NCBI GenBank assembly: GCA_016839655.1
Contig: JAEOTW010000190.1
Coordinates: 1 to 24,604 of the forward strand
Length of the DNA stretch: 24,604 bases
Origin: Promethearchaeota archaeon
GTDB taxonomy: Archaea; Asgardarchaeota; Lokiarchaeia; Sigynarchaeales; SOKP01
Direction: 5' to 3'
This document shows, piece after piece, positions 7,048 to 15,052 of the stretch (position 1 is its first letter; every line of letters starts with the position of its first letter). The translations under genes were made by a program, and so were the position numbers. Under the pieces are notes generated by a model. It was given only the letters and a program-made list of their open reading frames with translations, had not been told where the DNA came from and made no database searches.

Positions 7048-8337
7048 TTTCTGAGTTTCTTTTACACCTTGTCGAAGTCCTAGCAAATATAAAGCGGGGC
7101 TACTACCAAATTTAGTTATAGTTAAAATATTAAGAAGTATGTCCATATATATGTACGGCTTTTCTGCACTATCATCATTTTTTAGAATCTCATCTAATTT
7201 TGTATGAAATTCTAAGCTTAAAGCCTTAATCCTCTCGTATTGGTTCTCAGATATAAAGTGATAATGTATCAAGTTGTTCTCCAGTGCCTCCATAAACACA
7301 TTAATTATATCAATCATCGGTAAATCTTCCATTGCCACAGATGTTAAGAGGTGGCTCTCTGTAGCTTCTAAATAACTATTTATATAGTCTGAGATCATCT
7401 TGAGTTTCTTATATTCATAGGAGAATTTAGGTATATTTGACAGAAGGGGTTCCCAATTATTATCTTCTATTGCTTTTTGTAAGTCAAATTCCTTTTTTTC
7501 CATTAACAAATCAAAATTTTTACTGAGTTTATAATATTTTCTCTTGATGTTGCCTGGCTGTACCTCATCCTCTTTTGAGTAAGATTCAATTAGTCCCAAT
7601 TGAACTAAGTCTCTTGTGCGACGAGAAAGCTGTGCCTTACTTTTACCTGTATGATAAGACATTTCTTTTAGGCTTAATTCCTTATAGATTTTCAATAGAA
7701 TGAATATTCTCATGTATAAATCATTTCGAAAAACATCTACAATGTGCCTTTTTGGATGTACTCTTTTAATTATTTTCACAAAATTATTAAAAAGAGCTCC
7801 TATTTCTTCTTCATTTTCAGAGGTTATTTCTATTGCTCCGATTAGATTTCTTTCGGAAGCTAACTTATTAGCATGTTCGATAGAAATCTCCCTCTCATCT
7901 TGAAGATCTGCTTTAGTTCCAACCATTAGAATCGGAATACTCACATTTTTTTTGGTTTTTTTAAATAATTTTAGCCACCAATCTAAATCTACTAGACTAG
8001 ATTTATCAGTTATATCATAAACGAATATCGCCCCCGCAACACCTACAGTAAAAGGTTCAAAATAAGGTCTTGGTTTTTTTAACTTTCCTTCACTTTTTGT
8101 TTTTTTAATTTTCAGATCCTTAAATTTTTCTGCTCCTGTAAGTTCCCAAACATGAAATACTAAGTCTATATCATCTACTTTTAACGTGTCCTGATAGAAG
8201 GTTACTCCTAAAGTTAATTTTGGGGGGACACCTAAACTTTCATTATCCGCTTCTCTAAAATATTTACTTAATAACGTGGATTTTCCCACTCCACTTTCTC
8301 CAAAAACACATACTTTATAGATTTGTGGTTTTTTCAT
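7039..8337 (-). CDS. Ras-superfamily-like small GTPase fused to a winged-helix domain
   Basis: 432 residues. Residues 5-195 are a Ras/Rab-like G domain: P-loop GESGVGKST (13-21), switch I candidate around TLGVTF (42-47, T46), G3 region WELTGAEKF (64-72), G4 GTKAD (140-144), G5-like EITSEN (170-175). G3 departs from the usual WDTAGQE: Asp is Glu and the catalytic Gln position is Ala69. G4 has Thr141 for Asn but keeps K-x-D. A Lys-rich insertion of about 20 residues (73-93) follows switch II. Residues about 207-276 form a winged helix (LSLKEMSYHTGKSKAQLSRR recognition region, KRKYYKLSK wing). Residues 277-432 are helical and unrecognised. No lipidation or transmembrane segment is seen. It may be a nucleotide-switched DNA-binding regulator; that is inference. 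Confidence 0.85.
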   Translation of the reverse strand: MKKPQIYKVCVFGESGVGKSTLLSKYFREADNESLGVPPKLTLGVTFYQDTLKVDDIDLVFHVWELTGAEKFKDLKIKKTKSEGKLKKPRPYFEPFTVGVAGAIFVYDITDKSSLVDLDWWLKLFKKTKKNVSIPILMVGTKADLQDEREISIEHANKLASERNLIGAIEITSENEEEIGALFNNFVKIIKRVHPKRHIVDVFRNDLYMRIFILLKIYKELSLKEMSYHTGKSKAQLSRRTRDLVQLGLIESYSKEDEVQPGNIKRKYYKLSKNFDLLMEKKEFDLQKAIEDNNWEPLLSNIPKFSYEYKKLKMISDYINSYLEATESHLLTSVAMEDLPMIDIINVFMEALENNLIHYHFISENQYERIKALSLEFHTKLDEILKNDDSAEKPYIYMDILLNILTITKFGSSPALYLLGLRQGVKETQKSL

Positions 8338-8380
8338 TTTTTTACTACCATTTAAATTTTTTTATTATCATAATAAATGT

Positions 8381-8413
8381 AACGTTGCATATATATGAAT
8401 ATTACGCAACGCT
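8381..8413 (-). promoter_or_regulatory. Inverted repeat flanking a TATA-like element upstream of the GTPase gene
   Basis: On the plus strand AACGTTGC (8381-8388) and GCAACGCT (8406-8413) form an inverted repeat with 7 of 8 positions complementary. The arms are about two helical turns apart and enclose ATATATATG. Read on the minus strand the enclosed TATA-like element is about 52-60 bases before the GTPase start at 8337. An operator overlapping the core promoter fits this layout. Confidence 0.4.
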
Positions 8414-8556
8414 GGAGATCATCCCAACTCATTATAAAATCCATTTTAAAAATATCATAAAAAAATATAGATTATACACGAACAATTATGTTAATTGGCA
8501 TAAATACAAATAAAAAAAATTGATGTCAAATTGCCTAGAATTGGTTTAGAGCATTT

Positions 8557-8630
8557 AAATCACAAAATATTAACTTAATGTAAAAATATATTATTTGTTA
8601 ATATAACCTATTTAGAGAAAATCACAAAAT
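8557..8630. repeat. 12-bp direct repeat bracketing the elp3 core promoter
   Basis: AAATCACAAAAT occurs at 8557-8568 and again at 8619-8630, 62 bp apart. The pair brackets the TATA-like element near 8583-8597 upstream of elp3. It could be a pair of regulator sites, but chance recurrence is possible in DNA this AT-rich. Confidence 0.35.
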
Positions 8631-8648
8631 TTTCTACCTTATTTCATA

Positions 8649-10277
8649 ATGGATTCTTTGGATACTGACAATCAAGAAAAAATTAAACTAATTTCTAGAG
8701 AGATAATAGATTACTTAATCAACAATCCAAAAACAAATCGTAAAAAAATTACAAATATTAAAGGTAGAATTGGGAAAAAATACAAATTTAATAAAGTTAT
8801 AAAAAATGCAACAATCCTGAACTACGCAACAGAAGAAGAAAAAGAGATAATAACTCAAATCCTTAAAAGGAGAAAAACTAGAACTTTATCTGGGGTTTCA
8901 GTCATAGCTATTATGACTAAACCACTTCCATGTCCTGGAACATGTATTTATTGTCCTGGACAAGAATCTCAACCAGGAGATAAAGTAGCTCAAAGTTATA
9001 CAGGTCGTGAACCCGCTGCTATGAGATCTATCTATAATGATTACGATCCATACTTACAAGTTCAAAGCAGAATTAGAGATTTAGAAGCGATAGGACATAC
9101 AGTTGATAAAATTGAATTAATTGTTATGGGAGGTACCTTTCTTTCTACTGATTTAAATTATCAACAAAATTTTGTCAAAGGGGCTTTAGAAGGAATAATA
9201 GGTCAAAGAGTGAAAACATTAGAAGAAGCTAAGAAACTTGCTGAAAGTTCTAAAAAACGTCTTATAGGCCTCACTATAGAAACAAGACCAGATTATTGTA
9301 AAGAAAAAGAAGTAGACCAAATGTTGAATTATGGAACTACCCGTGTCGAGATTGGGATACAAACGGTCTACGATGAAATATTTGAACTTGTAAAAAGAGG
9401 ACACACCACATTAGATAGCACAGAAGCTATAAGAATCGCTAAGGATGCAGGATTAAAAATAAATGCACATATTATGCCTAATCTCCCTGGATCTGACTAC
9501 TCAAAAGACTTAGAACTTTTTAATGAGTTATATAGCAACTCAGATTATCGTCCTGATATGTTAAAAATTTATCCAACGCTAGTAATTAACGGTACTGAAT
9601 TATATAATTGGTGGAAAAAGGGAAATTACACACCTTATACCGATAAAGAATTGATAGAGTTAATAGCGAAGGTTAAAATGAATCTTCCTCCTTTTGTTAG
9701 AATTCAGAGAATTATGCGAGACATTCCTGCTACTTTAATTGAAGCAGGATGTAAAAATAGCAACTTAAGGCAATTAGTCCAAGAAAAATTAAGGGAGATA
9801 AATGAAACCTGTAAATGTATAAGGTGTAGGGAATTTGGATTAAGTAAAAGTAAAATTGATCTCAACAAGATTGCATTAGAGCATATTAAACTCTATCGAT
9901 TTGATTACGACGCCTCTCAAGGAAAAGAAATATTTTTGTCCTATGAGAATAAGCAAGATGGTTATTTAATTGGATACCTACGGTTAAGAAAACCTTCTGA
10001 ATTTGCTCATAGATCGGAATTAAATGATGGAAAAACAATGATAGTAAGAGAAATTAAAGTTGTCGGTGAACTTGTCCCAAAGGATTTGAAACCAAATCTT
10101 CTTACTCAAATTCAACATAGAGGTTATGGGAGACTTCTAATGAGCAATGCAGAAAAAATTTCCATCAATGAATATGATGCGAAAAAACTTGCTGTTATAA
10201 GTGGTATTGGAGCAAAATCATATTTCTATGAAATGGGATATAAACCAGATGGGGTATATGTTTCTAAAATACTCTAA
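8649..10277 (+). CDS. elp3: Elp3: tRNA wobble-uridine carboxymethyl synthase (radical SAM + GNAT)
   Basis: Installs the 5-carboxymethyl group on wobble U34 of tRNA from acetyl-CoA by radical-SAM chemistry. 542 residues, full length. N-terminal basic tRNA-binding part (1-85); radical-SAM domain with Cys95, Cys99 and Cys102 in PLPCPGTCIYCPG binding the 4Fe-4S cluster; MGGTFLS and IGIQTVYDEIFELVKRGH typical of Elp3; a Cys-rich segment ETCKCIRCREFG (about 389-400) near the junction; C-terminal GNAT domain (about 400-542) with REIKVVGEL, HRGYGRLLM (acetyl-CoA loop) and YFYEMGYKPDG. Archaea have Elp3 without the other Elongator subunits, and none is seen here. The ATG at 8649 starts a normal N-terminus. 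Confidence 0.97.
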   Translation: MDSLDTDNQEKIKLISREIIDYLINNPKTNRKKITNIKGRIGKKYKFNKVIKNATILNYATEEEKEIITQILKRRKTRTLSGVSVIAIMTKPLPCPGTCIYCPGQESQPGDKVAQSYTGREPAAMRSIYNDYDPYLQVQSRIRDLEAIGHTVDKIELIVMGGTFLSTDLNYQQNFVKGALEGIIGQRVKTLEEAKKLAESSKKRLIGLTIETRPDYCKEKEVDQMLNYGTTRVEIGIQTVYDEIFELVKRGHTTLDSTEAIRIAKDAGLKINAHIMPNLPGSDYSKDLELFNELYSNSDYRPDMLKIYPTLVINGTELYNWWKKGNYTPYTDKELIELIAKVKMNLPPFVRIQRIMRDIPATLIEAGCKNSNLRQLVQEKLREINETCKCIRCREFGLSKSKIDLNKIALEHIKLYRFDYDASQGKEIFLSYENKQDGYLIGYLRLRKPSEFAHRSELNDGKTMIVREIKVVGELVPKDLKPNLLTQIQHRGYGRLLMSNAEKISINEYDAKKLAVISGIGAKSYFYEMGYKPDGVYVSKIL

Positions 10278-10392
10278 TCATGAAAGGGTCTTCTTGGTTA
10301 AGTTATACATTCAAATAAAAAAGATCGTTCAAATATCTTTCTTTAAATTAAAAAACTTTTTCTTTTTTATACATTTTTATATATTATATTTT

Positions 10393-10402
10393 ACTATATA
10401 TT
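10393..10402 (+). promoter_or_regulatory. TATA-like element for the first RHH-like paralogue
   Basis: ACTATATATT lies about 33 bases before the ATG at 10431, inside the 153-bp gap after elp3. With normal spacing the mRNA would begin only a few bases before the start codon. A second TATA-like stretch lies at 10376-10390. Confidence 0.4.
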
Positions 10403-10430
10403 GGACAAAAACGGTTGAGACTGCATAAAA

Positions 10431-11513
10431 ATGCCCACACAAAAACCTTTATCAAAAAAAAAAATTACACAACAAACAATTTCCATTACTCCAGATCTAA
10501 AAGAAAGAATTGAAAACTATGTTTTAGAAAATCATGAAAAACATCCAGATGATAAGAGATTCAAAAGCGTTTCTGCTTTTTATAATAATGTATTACAAAA
10601 AACCCTAGAATGTTTTAAAAAAGGAAAGAGTTTGGAAGATTTTGAAAATTATGTAGATGCTGAATTCAGGAATTTTTTTGATAGAATAACTTTTAAGGCC
10701 ACAATTCCTTATTACGAGGAAGCGATTAAAACAAATAAATATACAAACCCTACACTCGAGAAATTACCAGCTTTTTTCTTAACAATTAGACGATTTTATA
10801 TGAAAATGATGGAATCTCGAGAGATCGTTGATATTCAAAACACAATTGGTCGAATTAAAAATTATTTAGTTTCTAACAATTTAACCAAAGAATTTAAAAT
10901 AGATCTTTTCACAGGAAAAAGTCGTACAGATTTAACAGGGATTTTTGAATATGCTGGTATTTATAAAAATTTAAGTTATGATACTTGTAAATACACATCT
11001 GCCTTTTTTGGGATATTAGGAATAAAAATAAATAATATTGTATATTCAGTAAAAGATGGTTATTATAGGTTTGATTTAAAAGCGACAGATTTGTTTTTTC
11101 GAGATGATCTTGCGAAAGTTGAAAGAATTAAGTTAATGAGTGAAAATATTTCTCATTTTATAAATTACAGTAATATACTCGACGATAAGGATTTTTATTT
11201 ATGGATGAAATTAGCTGAAGATAAGAATGTGATTATTTCCTTCAATAATGAAGAAACTCAAAACAAGTGGATTGCTTTAATTGAGAACGAACTAAATAAA
11301 TTTTCTGATAAGGATGATAATAGACTTGAAATCTTAAAGTTATTTGAAAAATTACACTGGATTGATATCGAAAATGAAGATGACTTAGCTTTTAGTATAA
11401 GATTGTCAAATTCGAGATACCCAGCTGAAAGAGACTATTTAATAAAGATTCTTTCAAAAAATTCACAGATAATGCATGAAAATGGAACCTATTATTTAAA
11501 AGACCTGAACTAG
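10431..11513 (+). CDS. Uncharacterised protein with RHH-like N-terminus (tandem paralogue 1)
   Basis: 360 residues; family not recognised. Residues about 12-62 look like a ribbon-helix-helix DNA-binding unit: a short strand (QQTISITPDL), a helix (KERIENYVLEN), and a second helix (SVSAFYNNVLQKTLECF). Next comes a conserved FFDRITFKATIPYYEE segment and a middle domain around FEYAGIYKNLSYDTCKY with GILGIKI, which distantly recalls small-ligand domains such as V4R; this is only a resemblance. The C-terminal region contains LWMKLAEDKN and LHWIDIE and is rich in aromatic and charged residues. No signal peptide or membrane segment. It is clearly homologous end to end to the protein at 11903-12979. 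A regulator is the best guess because of the N-terminus. Confidence 0.75.
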   Translation: MPTQKPLSKKKITQQTISITPDLKERIENYVLENHEKHPDDKRFKSVSAFYNNVLQKTLECFKKGKSLEDFENYVDAEFRNFFDRITFKATIPYYEEAIKTNKYTNPTLEKLPAFFLTIRRFYMKMMESREIVDIQNTIGRIKNYLVSNNLTKEFKIDLFTGKSRTDLTGIFEYAGIYKNLSYDTCKYTSAFFGILGIKINNIVYSVKDGYYRFDLKATDLFFRDDLAKVERIKLMSENISHFINYSNILDDKDFYLWMKLAEDKNVIISFNNEETQNKWIALIENELNKFSDKDDNRLEILKLFEKLHWIDIENEDDLAFSIRLSNSRYPAERDYLIKILSKNSQIMHENGTYYLKDLN

Positions 11514-11548
11514 TCAGAGTCTTTAGTTAAGGCTTTAAGATATTTAAT

Positions 11549-11656
11549 AAAAAAAAAGGTGGATTTCGTCCCCCTGATTCCTACCGTTTTCTCCCTTTTT
11601 TACCTTTATGGCAAGGGCCTCCTGTCATCCCCTTGATTTTTATCCCTACAAATTAC
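11549..11656 (-). ncRNA. Candidate small RNA gene (unassigned)
   Basis: A G-rich transcript could be read on the minus strand, from a TATA-like TTTAAATAAAG (plus positions about 11677-11687) through two hairpins to a run of nine T (11549-11557). Hairpin A: CAAGGG pairs with CCCTTG (11612-11617 with 11630-11635, 12-nt loop). Hairpin B next to the T run: GGTGGA (11558-11563) pairs with TCCTACC (11579-11585), with one bulged base. A GC-rich island ending in a hairpin plus T run in AT-rich DNA is the classic look of an RNA gene. No known family is recognised and box C/D or K-turn rules are not met. Confidence 0.35.
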
Positions 11657-11802
11657 CCATAAATTACTTCTTTTTCTTTATTTAAAAAACCTACTATTAA
11701 AAAATGGCTCCAGAGATCTCTGATCTAAAAATTGTTCCTTTAAAGAATTCAGATAATTAGAGCAATAACTCATAATTCAATAAACTTGTATCTCCAAAAA
11801 GT

Positions 11803-11812
11803 CTATATAATT
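11803..11812 (+). promoter_or_regulatory. TATA-like element for the second RHH-like paralogue
   Basis: CTATATAATT lies about 95 bases before the ATG at 11903, which would leave a leader of about 65 nt, long for an archaeal mRNA. Evidence is composition and position only. Confidence 0.3.
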
Positions 11813-11902
11813 AAAATAATTGTTCTCTGATGAGATAAAGCTCACAGAATTGACCTATAAACCTAACAAAAACTTTAATTACCAAAGATTTTTAGACGTA
11901 AT

Positions 11903-12979
11903 ATGACAGAAAAAAAATATCTCTCAAATAAGAAAACAGCCCAACAAACGATTTCAATATCCCCTGCTCTCAAGGAATGGATAAAAAGACATGTTAATGT
12001 AAATCACAGGAAGATCCCTAATGATGAGCGTTATAAGAGCATAAGCTCTTTTATAACTTACATATTAGAAAATGTCATGAAACTTTTTAAAGAAGGAAAA
12101 ACAATTGAAGATTTTAAGCGAGTAGAAGATCAAGTTTATAAGGATTTTTTTGATAAATTTACATTTAAAGCTACAATTCCCCTTTATGATATGGTATCAG
12201 AAAGTAATAGATATACTCGAATTTCCTTTGATTTTATTACAAGATTCCTTATGGCTGTTTACCATTTTTATAAAAAAATTTATTTAAAGGAAAAGAGTCC
12301 TGATGGTTGGATACAAATATTTGAACGTTTTAGACATCGAACATATCCTTCCAATATCACAAAAGAACTCAAAATTGAGGTTCTTCCTGAAAGAGATCAA
12401 AAGTATGCAAAAGGTTATTTAGAATTTGTAGGCAAACAGAGAAATTTACATTTTGAAAATTGCAAATTTTTTGCAGGTATTTGTGGTATATTAGGTCTAA
12501 GGGTCACTGATTTTCATTATTCTTCTAAAGATTTTTATGGGAGACTTGATTTAATAGAGACTCCCCTTGCATTCCGAGAGGAATTAGCTAAAAAAGAAAG
12601 AATAAAACTCTTAGAAGAAAACGTTAAATTTGTTATAAACTATAATAGATTGCTTACTGATAAAGATAAGTTTTTATGGATGGATTTAGCAGAAGATAAT
12701 GACATATATATATGTTTTAAGAGTAAAAAAGCTTTTAATAAATGGATTGGAGCCATTGAGAAAGATATACGGAAATTTGGTCCACAAGAAGATTTTCTTA
12801 ATAAAATAATACACTTCTTTAATAAACTTCACTGGATTAGAATTGAAAATATTAAAGAATATTCTTTTCGGATTGATCAGTCTCTCGAAAATAATAATAG
12901 ACAAAAACAGTATTTATTAGATTATCTTTCAAAATTTTCAGAAATTACCCAAACTGATGAAATTTATCAATTGAAATAG
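11903..12979 (+). CDS. Uncharacterised protein with RHH-like N-terminus (tandem paralogue 2)
   Basis: 358 residues, homologous over its whole length to the upstream 360-residue protein. Shared landmarks: QQTISI near the N-terminus followed by two helices of an RHH-like unit; FFDKFTFKATIPLYD; a middle block GYLEFVGKQRNLHFENCKF with GILGLRV (a conserved Cys in CK); EELAKKERIKLLEENVKFVINY; LWMDLAEDNDIYI; and LHWIRIEN near the C-terminus. Much of the rest has diverged, so the duplication is old or followed by rapid change. The 389-bp gap with its own TATA-like element suggests separate transcription. A T9 run follows the stop. Function unknown; a DNA-binding role is inferred from the N-terminus only. 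Confidence 0.75.
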   Translation: MTEKKYLSNKKTAQQTISISPALKEWIKRHVNVNHRKIPNDERYKSISSFITYILENVMKLFKEGKTIEDFKRVEDQVYKDFFDKFTFKATIPLYDMVSESNRYTRISFDFITRFLMAVYHFYKKIYLKEKSPDGWIQIFERFRHRTYPSNITKELKIEVLPERDQKYAKGYLEFVGKQRNLHFENCKFFAGICGILGLRVTDFHYSSKDFYGRLDLIETPLAFREELAKKERIKLLEENVKFVINYNRLLTDKDKFLWMDLAEDNDIYICFKSKKAFNKWIGAIEKDIRKFGPQEDFLNKIIHFFNKLHWIRIENIKEYSFRIDQSLENNNRQKQYLLDYLSKFSEITQTDEIYQLK

Positions 12980-12981
12980 TC

Positions 12982-12990
12982 TTTTTTTTT
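12982..12990 (+). terminator. Poly-T terminator after the second RHH-like paralogue
   Basis: Nine consecutive T begin two bases after the TAG stop. Oligo-T tracts on the non-template strand terminate archaeal RNA polymerase. No hairpin precedes it, which is normal for archaea. Confidence 0.5.
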
Positions 12991-13132
12991 CCTTCAATTA
13001 ATTTTATTGGCTTTAAATTGATAATGGAAATGAATTTCTTTCCAGAATGGTTGTTAAATATTTAAAATATCCCAAACCTTTTTTGAAAATAATTATAAGA
13101 TTTATTATTTCATAATTTTAATATTGACTATC

Positions 13133-15052
13133 ATGGAAGAATTTGACTATGAAAAATTAGGTCTAAAGTGTGGGTTAGAGATCCACCAACAACTTGATAC
13201 AAAGAAAAAGCTATTCTGTAGGTGCCCTGCCAAATTACAAGGGACACGTGAACCAGACTTTACTATTAAAAGAGCAATGCGTCCCGTTCTAGGAGAATTG
13301 GGTGTTTATGATAAAGCTATGCTCACAGAATACGAAAAGGGAATGGGGATAGTATATGAGGGTTTTAATGATGTTGTATGTACATATGAGCTAGATGATA
13401 CTCCTCCTTTTTCCTGTAATTCAGAAGCAAGAATGGTTGCTTTACAAATTGCTATGCTTTTAAATGCAAATGTAATTGAAGAAATGCATGTTTGTAGAAA
13501 AAATTATTTAGATGGCAGTGTTCCAAGTGGTTTTCAAAGAACTATGATTTTAGGTACAGATGGTTATATTAATTTAGAAAGTGGTAAAAAAATACGAATA
13601 GAAATCTTAAGCTTAGAGGAAGAGGCTGCAAGAAAAATAAAAACGGAAAAAAAGATGAATTTTTTTCGTTTAGATCGATTAGGAATTCCTTTAATAGAGG
13701 TAACAACAAAACCAGATATAAACACACCTGACGAATGTCGTGAATGTGCTGAAAGAATAGGATTATTGTTATGGTCAACAAACGTTAAGAAAGTTCTTGG
13801 TTCAATAAGGCAAGATGTAAACGTAAGCATCGAAGCAGGAACTAGAATTGAAATAAAGGGTGTACAAAAATTAGGATGGATCCCAGTTTTAATTAATCAT
13901 GAAATTTCACGTCAATTACATCTTATTGAATTAAAAGAAGAACTCGAGAAAAGAAATCTAAACGAAAAAGATATCCCGAATAAACCGGTTGATTTAACTG
14001 AATTCTTTACAAAAACCAAATCTAATTTTATTGCTAAAGGTATTAAATCAGGAAAAAAACTTTTTGGAATTACATTCAAAGGATTTAAAGCCCTTTTTGG
14101 AAAAGAGTTAATGGAAGATTATAGATTTGGCACGGAAGTAAGTAGTAAAGTAAAAATAATCTCAGGATTACAAGGGATAATCCATTCAGATGAAGATCTT
14201 AGTAAATATAATTTAACTGATGAAGATCTCAAGATTTTAACAGAAAAATTAAACTCGAGTGAACAAGATTGTTTTTTATTAGTATTAGGATCTAATAAAG
14301 AAGTTAATAAAGCCATGAAAGTCATCATTAACCGAGTTAAATTTGCATTTAGAGGTGTACCTCCTGAAACAAGAAAAGCACTTGAAAATGGTAATACTGA
14401 ATTTTTGAGAGAACTTCATGGAGGAGCAAGATTATATCCAGATACAGATTCAGAAGCAATTTTTAATTTGAGTGAAGAGATCGACTCAATCAAAAAATCA
14501 CTTCCACAATATCCATGGGAGACTATCAAAAATTATTCAAAAAAATATAAAACTGAAGAGAGAATAATAAAAGACCTCATTTTTACAGGAAAACTGAATT
14601 TATTTGATAAATTGATAGAATTATATTCTGATAATCCTTCCTTAATTTTTACAACCCTTCTAGAAACTACAACTGCTTTACGTAGAGAAGGAAAAAATAT
14701 GGAGAATATAGCTGACAATGATTTTTATGAAATTTTTAATTTACTAAAGAAAGGGAAAATTAGCAAGGAAGCTATCGAAGATATATTAAAACTTAAAGCT
14801 GATTCTCCAGATCTTTCTATAGAGCAGATCCTAAAGAATCTAAAAATAGAAAGCATTTCCGTCGAAGATCTTAAAAAAATTATTAGGGAAATTATTAAGA
14901 AAAACTTAAAATTGATAAAGGAAAAGGAAATGAGAGCAAAAGGACCGCTTATGGGAGAAGTTATGAAAAAAGTTAGGGGAAAAATTGATGGAGCAGTAGT
15001 ATCAAAAGAATTAGCAAATTCAATAAAAGAAACTCTAAAGGAGATGAAATAA
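13133..15052 (+). CDS. gatE: Glutamyl-tRNA(Gln) amidotransferase subunit E
   Basis: With GatD converts Glu-tRNA(Gln) to Gln-tRNA(Gln), the archaeal route replacing glutaminyl-tRNA synthetase. 639 residues from ATG 13133, normal for GatE. N-terminus GLKCGLEIHQQLDTKKKLFCRCP is the GatB/E signature; DGSVPSGFQRT and GSIRQDVNVSI complete the kinase/amidotransferase core; an AspRS-like insertion (GAD) domain lies at about 280-400, the feature that separates GatE from GatB; FLRELHGGARLYPDTDS follows; the C-terminal YqeY-like helical tail ends in LMGEVMKKVRGKIDG. An upstream in-frame TTG at 13124 would add three residues, but the ATG matches the family start better. gatD begins at the base after its stop. 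Confidence 0.97.
   Translation: MEEFDYEKLGLKCGLEIHQQLDTKKKLFCRCPAKLQGTREPDFTIKRAMRPVLGELGVYDKAMLTEYEKGMGIVYEGFNDVVCTYELDDTPPFSCNSEARMVALQIAMLLNANVIEEMHVCRKNYLDGSVPSGFQRTMILGTDGYINLESGKKIRIEILSLEEEAARKIKTEKKMNFFRLDRLGIPLIEVTTKPDINTPDECRECAERIGLLLWSTNVKKVLGSIRQDVNVSIEAGTRIEIKGVQKLGWIPVLINHEISRQLHLIELKEELEKRNLNEKDIPNKPVDLTEFFTKTKSNFIAKGIKSGKKLFGITFKGFKALFGKELMEDYRFGTEVSSKVKIISGLQGIIHSDEDLSKYNLTDEDLKILTEKLNSSEQDCFLLVLGSNKEVNKAMKVIINRVKFAFRGVPPETRKALENGNTEFLRELHGGARLYPDTDSEAIFNLSEEIDSIKKSLPQYPWETIKNYSKKYKTEERIIKDLIFTGKLNLFDKLIELYSDNPSLIFTTLLETTTALRREGKNMENIADNDFYEIFNLLKKGKISKEAIEDILKLKADSPDLSIEQILKNLKIESISVEDLKKIIREIIKKNLKLIKEKEMRAKGPLMGEVMKKVRGKIDGAVVSKELANSIKETLKEMK

Larger units (their letters stand above)
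8338..8648. other. Divergent intergenic region, GTPase / elp3
   Basis: 311 bp of very AT-rich DNA between divergent genes. It holds the inverted repeat at 8381-8413 on the GTPase side, a TATA-like AAAATATATTATTTG at 8583-8597 on the elp3 side, and a direct repeat described separately. A 62-codon open frame (8325-8513) overlaps the GTPase start and looks like chance, so no gene is called. Confidence 0.5.
11514..11902. other. Intergenic region between tandem paralogues
   Basis: 389 bp without a convincing protein gene. The first half holds an unusually GC-rich island (about 11558-11640) with two hairpins next to an A9/T9 run, described as a candidate small RNA. The second half is AT-rich and carries a TATA-like element at 11803-11812. 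A 15-codon open frame on the minus strand in the island is too short to call. Confidence 0.5.

Noticed and set aside
8325..8513. 62-codon open frame on the plus strand
   Set aside because: Overlaps the GTPase start, has low-complexity Tyr/Ile/Asn-rich sequence and no recognisable features.
10201..10428. 75-codon open frame at the end of elp3
   Set aside because: Overlaps the elp3 C-terminus in another frame and continues into AT-rich spacer; Phe/Ile-rich chance translation.
11587..11634. 15-residue basic open frame on the minus strand in the GC-rich island
   Set aside because: Too short and stopped by TAG; better explained as part of the candidate RNA.
11826..11840. Box C-like CTGATGAG suggesting a C/D guide RNA
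   Set aside because: No box D, D' or C' at suitable distances on this strand.
13124..13132. TTG at 13124 as the gatE start
   Set aside because: Adds three residues not seen in the family; ATG 13133 fits better.
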